Shown piece by piece: positions 59,771 to 64,000 of a DNA stretch of 64,000 nt. Position numbers and translations under genes: made by a program. Numbering within the stretch: position 1 is the stretch's first letter; each line of letters starts with the position of its first letter. Origin of the DNA: Chamaelirium japonicum. Lineage: Eukaryota > Streptophyta > Magnoliopsida > Liliales > Melanthiaceae. The stretch is taken from assembly GCA_947650365.1 (NCBI GenBank), contig CANTAL010000024.1, positions 1,578,501 to 1,642,500 on the forward strand, read 5' to 3'. The notes under the pieces were generated by a model. The model was given only the letters and a program-made list of their open reading frames with translations. It did no database searches and was not told where the DNA came from.

Positions 59771-61479
59771 TGAGAAGTAGAGTTTTGGAATTTAGATTCC
59801 TTTTTACTTCACACCTATACCCGTGGCCAATGGCCGGGAGCAGGACATCCTCTTACTTAGGGCCTAAGCAATCTATGGGAAACCCTAATTTATGAGAGAG
59901 ATCCGATAGTGGATAGCTATCCGATAATTAAAGAGAGGAGAAGAGAGAAGAAAGAAGAAGTCCTGCTCCAATCAACTCGCCACAGGTATAGGTGTGAAGT
60001 AAGAAAAATGGTTATCCACCATCGGATCTCTCCCATGGATTAGGGTTTTCCATAGATTAATTGCTTAGGCCATAAATAAGCTTACCCTATAAATAATGTA
60101 TTATCCCTATAGGGTGGGGCATATTTGACGGCTTTCTGTTTCTCTCATCTCACAATACGTTATCAGCACGAACATGTTGAACCCAACTGACCAATCGCAA
60201 GAAAACGAAGAGAGAAATGAAGATAGAAGAAAAGAGAAGATAATGGAGAGATAAATAAAGAGATAAGAAAACCTGCTCGAGTTTATTGGCCACGGGTATA
60301 GGTGTGAGGAAAGAAAGAATCTAAATTTCAAAACTTCGCAGAAGTGAGAGAAGAAGAGATAATAGAACGGAGAGATAAATACAGAGAGAAGAGAACGGAG
60401 AGATAAATAAAGAGAGAAGAGAGAAAAAAACCTGCTTGAGTTTATTGGCCACGGGTATAGGTGTGAGGAAAGAAAGAATCTAAATTCCATAACTCCACAG
60501 AAGAGAGAGAGGAAGAGAGAATAGAATGAAAAGATAAATGAAGAGAGAAGAGAGAAAAAGTCCTACTCCAGTCCATTGGCCCTGGGTATAGGGGTAAAGT
60601 ATCAAGGAATCTAAATTCCAAAACTCCATAAAAAAAGAGACAAAAAGAGAGATTAAATATGGAGTAGGATTAAAAATAATATTAGTTAAATAATCTCTCC
60701 TATTCTGCACGAACATATCGAGCCCAGCCGGCCAGTCATAAAAAAACGGAGAGAGAATCAAAGACAAAAAAGAGAAAAGAACGGAGAGATAAACGAAAAG
60801 ATAAGAGAAAAGAAGTCTTACTCCAGTCCATTCATTATGGGAATAGGTGTGAAGTATAAAGGAATCTAAATTCCAAAACTCCACTTCTTAATAATATAAA
60901 TAATCTCTCTGTTCTCTTATCTCTTCTTCTCTCTCTTCTGTCTTCTCTTCTCTCTATTTTCTTATGACTGGTCGGCTGTGCTCGACAGAAGTGGAGTTTT
61001 AGAATTTAAATTCCTTCTTACTTCACACCTATACCCGTGGCCAATGGACTAGAGCAAGACTTCTTCTCTCTTCTCTCTTTTTCTCTCTCTTTTGTCTACG
61101 TTTCTCTCTCTGTTTTCTTATGACTGGTCGGCTGGGCTCGACATGTTCGTGCTGATAACGTGTTGTGAGATGGGAGAAAAAGAGAGCCATCAAACGTGCC
61201 CCACCTTGAAGAGGTCGTATATTATTTATAGGGTAAGCTTACTTAGGGCCTAAGCAATCTATAGAAAATCATAATCCATGGGGGAAGAGAGAAGAGAACG
61301 AAGATATTTAATTATATTACTGAGAAGTGGACTAGAGTCGTCAAACGTGCCCCACTGTAAAGGGGTCTTATATTATTTATAGGGTAAGTTTACTTAGGGC
61401 CTAAGCAATCTATGAAAAACCCTAATACATGGGAGAGATCCGACAGTAAACAGCCATCCGATCGAACGATCTCATAACA
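59771..61479. repeat. Right-arm array block with closely repeated pieces
   Basis: No gene. Between about 60240 and 60500 two nearly identical pieces (CCTGCTCGAGTTTATTGGCC and CCTGCTTGAGTTTATTGGCC, each followed by GGTGTGAGGAAAGAAAGAAT) stand about 180 bp apart in tandem, a local duplication more recent than most. Minus units at 60980-61280 and 61330-61479 follow, the latter a partial LTR ending in the LTR start. Confidence 0.7.
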
Positions 61480-63559
61480 GTTAAAATATTTTAAATTTTT
61501 TTAAAGAAAAATTTAAATTTTTTTTAAAGCAAAAAATGTGGTTGTGCCGCATCTTTCTTCTTTACTTCCTATTATTTAATTTGTTTAATAAATTAAATAG
61601 TTACCTAATTTAATTATTTAATTATATAATCAAAATAAATAAATAAAATAATAAATTTAATTAAATAACTAGATAATTAAATAAATTAATTATTTTACTA
61701 AAAACTTAATTATTAATTTATTTAAATTATTTACTAATTAAATAAATAATTAATTTAATTAAAAAAATTATAGTAAATTACTATGATAATCATAATAACC
61801 TTGAGATGATACTTGAGAAGTTGAGGTTTGGAATTTAGATTCCTTCTTACTTCACACCTATACCCGTGGCCAATAGATTGGAGCAAGACTTCTTCTCTTT
61901 TCTCTCTTTATTTATCTTTCCGTTCTCTTCTCTCTTCTTCTCCCTCTTCTCTCTTCTTCTCTCTCTTCTCTCCTCTTGTCTCACTTCGTTTTCTTATGAC
62001 TGGTTGTCTGGGCTCGATATGTTTGTGCTGATAATGTGTAGTGAGAAGACAGAAGACGAGAGAAGAGAATGGAGAGATAAATAAAGAGAGAAGAGAGAAG
62101 AACTCCTGCTCCAGTCCGTTAGCCACGGGTATGGGTTTGAAGTAAGAAAGAATCTAAATTCCAAAACTCCACAAAAGAAAGAGAAGAAGAGTGAAGAGAA
62201 TTGAGAGATAAATAAAGATAAAAGAGAGAAGAAGTTATACTCCAGTCCATTGGCCACGGGTATAGGTGTGTAGTAAGAAGGAATCTAAATTCCAAAACTT
62301 TACTTCTGTCTTTGTTTCTCTCTCCATTTTCTTGCGACTTGTCGGCTGGGCTCGATATGTTCGTGCTGATAACGTATTATGAGATGGGAGAAAAAGAGAG
62401 TCGTCAAACGTGCCCCACATTAAAGGGGTCATATTTTATTTATAGGATAAGCTTACTTAGGGTCTAAGTAATCCATGGGAAACCCTAATCCATGGGAAAA
62501 GAGAGAAGAGAATGGAGAGATTTAATTATAAATATTAAGATGTGGACTTTTGGAATTTAGATTCCTTCTTACTTCACACCCATGCTTGTGGCCAATGGAC
62601 TAGAGGACTTCTTCTCTCTTCTCTCTTCAATTATCTCTCCATTCTCTTCTATTTTTTTTCTCTTTGTTCTGTCTTCATTTTTCTCTCCATTTTCTTGTGA
62701 CTGGTCGGCTGGGCTCGACATGTTCATGCTGATAACGTGTTGTGAGATGGGAGAAAGAGAGGGCCATCAAACGTGCCCCAAACTAAAGGGGTCGTTTATT
62801 ATTTATAGGGTAAGCTTACTTAGGGCCTAAGCTATCTTTGAGAAACCCTAATCCATGGGATAGATCCGACGGTGGACAGCCATCCAATCGAATGACTGGT
62901 CGGTCCTAATTAGTTATTAAATAATTAATTAGTTATTTTAATTTAATTATTTTACTTTACATCTATACCTGTGGGCAATGAATTAGAGCAGGACTTCTTC
63001 TCTTTTATATCTTTGTTTATCTCTATATTCTGTTCTTTCTTCTTCTCTCTATTCTATCTTCGTTTCTCTCTCCGTTTTGTTGTGACTTGTCGGTTGGGCT
63101 CGACATGTTCATGCTGATAATGTGAGGTGAGATGGGAGAAAGAGAGAGCCGTCAAACGTGCCCCACCCTAAAGGGGTTGTATATTATTTATTGGGTAAGC
63201 TTACATAGAGCCTAAGCAATCTATGGGAAATCCTAATCCATAGGAAAAGCAATAAGAGAACGAAGAGAAAAACAAAGACGGTTCTCTCTTTCTATATGGA
63301 AAATCCTAATCCATGGGAGAAGAAAGAAAAGAACGGAGAGATTTAATTTTATTATTGAGAAGTGGAGTTTTCGAATTTAGATTTTTTCTTATTTCACACC
63401 TATACTCGTGGCCAATGGACTGGAGTAGGACTTCTTCTCTCTTCTATCCTTGTTTATCTCTCTATTCTCTTATTTCTTCTTCTCTTTCTTCTATCTTCGT
63501 TTCTCTCTCCGTTTTCTTACGACTGGTCTGTTGGGATCGACATGTTCTTGCTGATAATA

Positions 63560-63727
63560 TATTGTGAGATAGGAGAAAGAAAGAGTCGTTAAACGTGCCC
63601 CACCCTAAAGGGGTCGTGTATTATTTATAGGATAAGCTTACTTAAGGCCTAAGCAATCTATAGAAAACCCTAATTCATGGGAGAGATCTGACGGTGGACA
63701 GCCATCCGAACGAATGATCTTATAACA
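63560..63727 (-). mobile_element. Complete 168-bp LTR nearest the telomere-like DNA
   Basis: 168 bp between a primer-site complement on the left and the pre-LTR segment (63728-63858) on the right. It corresponds to the LTR at 43695-43862 in the inverted arm. Fossil copy. Confidence 0.78.
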
Positions 63728-63858
63728 GTTATAATGTTTTAAATTTTTTTAAAGAAAAATATAAATTATTTTTAAAGCAAAAAATTCGGGTGGGCCTCAT
63801 CTTCCTTCTTTACTTCTTATTATTTAATTAATTTAATTAGTTTAATAAATTAAATATA

Positions 63859-64000
63859 GGGTTTTAGGGTTTAGGGTTTTGGGTTTTGGGGTTTAGGGTT
63901 TAGGGTTTTTAGGGTTTTTAGGGGTTTAGGGTTTAAGGGGTTTAGGGTTTATGATCTAGGGTTTTGGGTTTTGGGTTTAAGGTTTAGGGTTTAGGGTTTT
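63859..64000 (+). repeat. Degenerate telomere-like TTTAGGG repeats
   Basis: Runs of TTTAGGG with variants TTTTAGGG, TTTTGGG and TTTTTAGGG, interrupted by ATGATCTAGGG, fill the window to its edge. The G-rich strand points rightwards, the orientation expected if the chromosome end lies to the right. The degeneracy indicates a proximal or interstitial tract rather than the active terminus. It begins directly after the pre-LTR/AT spacer sequence of the right arm. Confidence 0.93.

Larger units (their letters stand above)
55600..63858 (-). repeat. Right arm of a large inverted duplication
   Basis: No gene. Counterpart of 43567-49205 in opposite orientation; the landmarks are listed there. It contains AT spacers at 55600-55720, 56990-57240, 57430-58350, 59390-59770 and 61480-61810. 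About 59820-62400 (2.6 kb, including a partial minus LTR at about 61337-61479 with its own spacer) has no counterpart in the left arm. The arm stops at about 63858, where telomere-like repeats begin. Confidence 0.8.

Noticed and set aside
19793-63592. Dozens of 60-200 codon open frames such as those with FWNLDSFLLHTYTRGQWTG
   Set aside because: They read through the conserved block and pyrimidine tracts of the array, occur in several frames and on both strands, and follow repeat copy number. No known domain is visible.
63859-64000. Functional telomere end
   Set aside because: The repeats are too irregular for a telomerase-maintained terminus and the window simply stops within them. Called telomere-like instead.

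Overview
This is nuclear DNA of a flowering plant. The evidence is an En/Spm-type (CACTA) DNA transposon with a spliced TNP2-like transposase gene, plant-type degenerate TTTAGGG repeats at the right edge, and a dense field of short LTR-retroelement pieces. I see no host gene, tRNA or rRNA gene. The species cannot be fixed from the sequence. Repeat density and the telomere-like edge suggest subtelomeric or otherwise heterochromatic DNA (inference).

Layout: 1-914 is a truncated piece of another CACTA transposase gene on the minus strand. 915-6467 and 18869-63858 are one interspersed array. It is built from an LTR family with a 168-bp LTR (TGTT...AACA), a primer-binding-like site, a purine-rich stretch, a conserved block of about 90 bp, and a very AT-rich spacer of up to about 1 kb. 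Pieces lie in both orientations and are joined at a small set of recurring junctions. Complete LTRs lie at 20386, 36606, 40958, 42243, 43695, 50155, 52547 and 63560. No gag or pol sequence is visible. 63859-64000 is degenerate telomere-like sequence.

6468-18868 is a structurally complete 12.4-kb CACTA element, flanked by a 3-bp ATT duplication and inserted into a copy of the array's conserved block. It holds subterminal TACCGACGG repeats, a four-exon TNP2-like gene with an open frame of 1113 residues, a second (Transposase_24/TNP1-like) gene with several in-frame stops, and 19 copies of a 181-bp tandem repeat inside an intron-like interval.

On a larger scale the array has order. About 20.55-28.42 kb and 28.42-36.26 kb are direct tandem copies of a roughly 7.8-kb higher-order unit. 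About 43.57-49.2 kb and 55.6-63.86 kb are arms of a large imperfect inverted duplication, and the right arm stops at the telomere-like DNA. These comparisons were made by eye; exact boundaries and identities need a dot plot.
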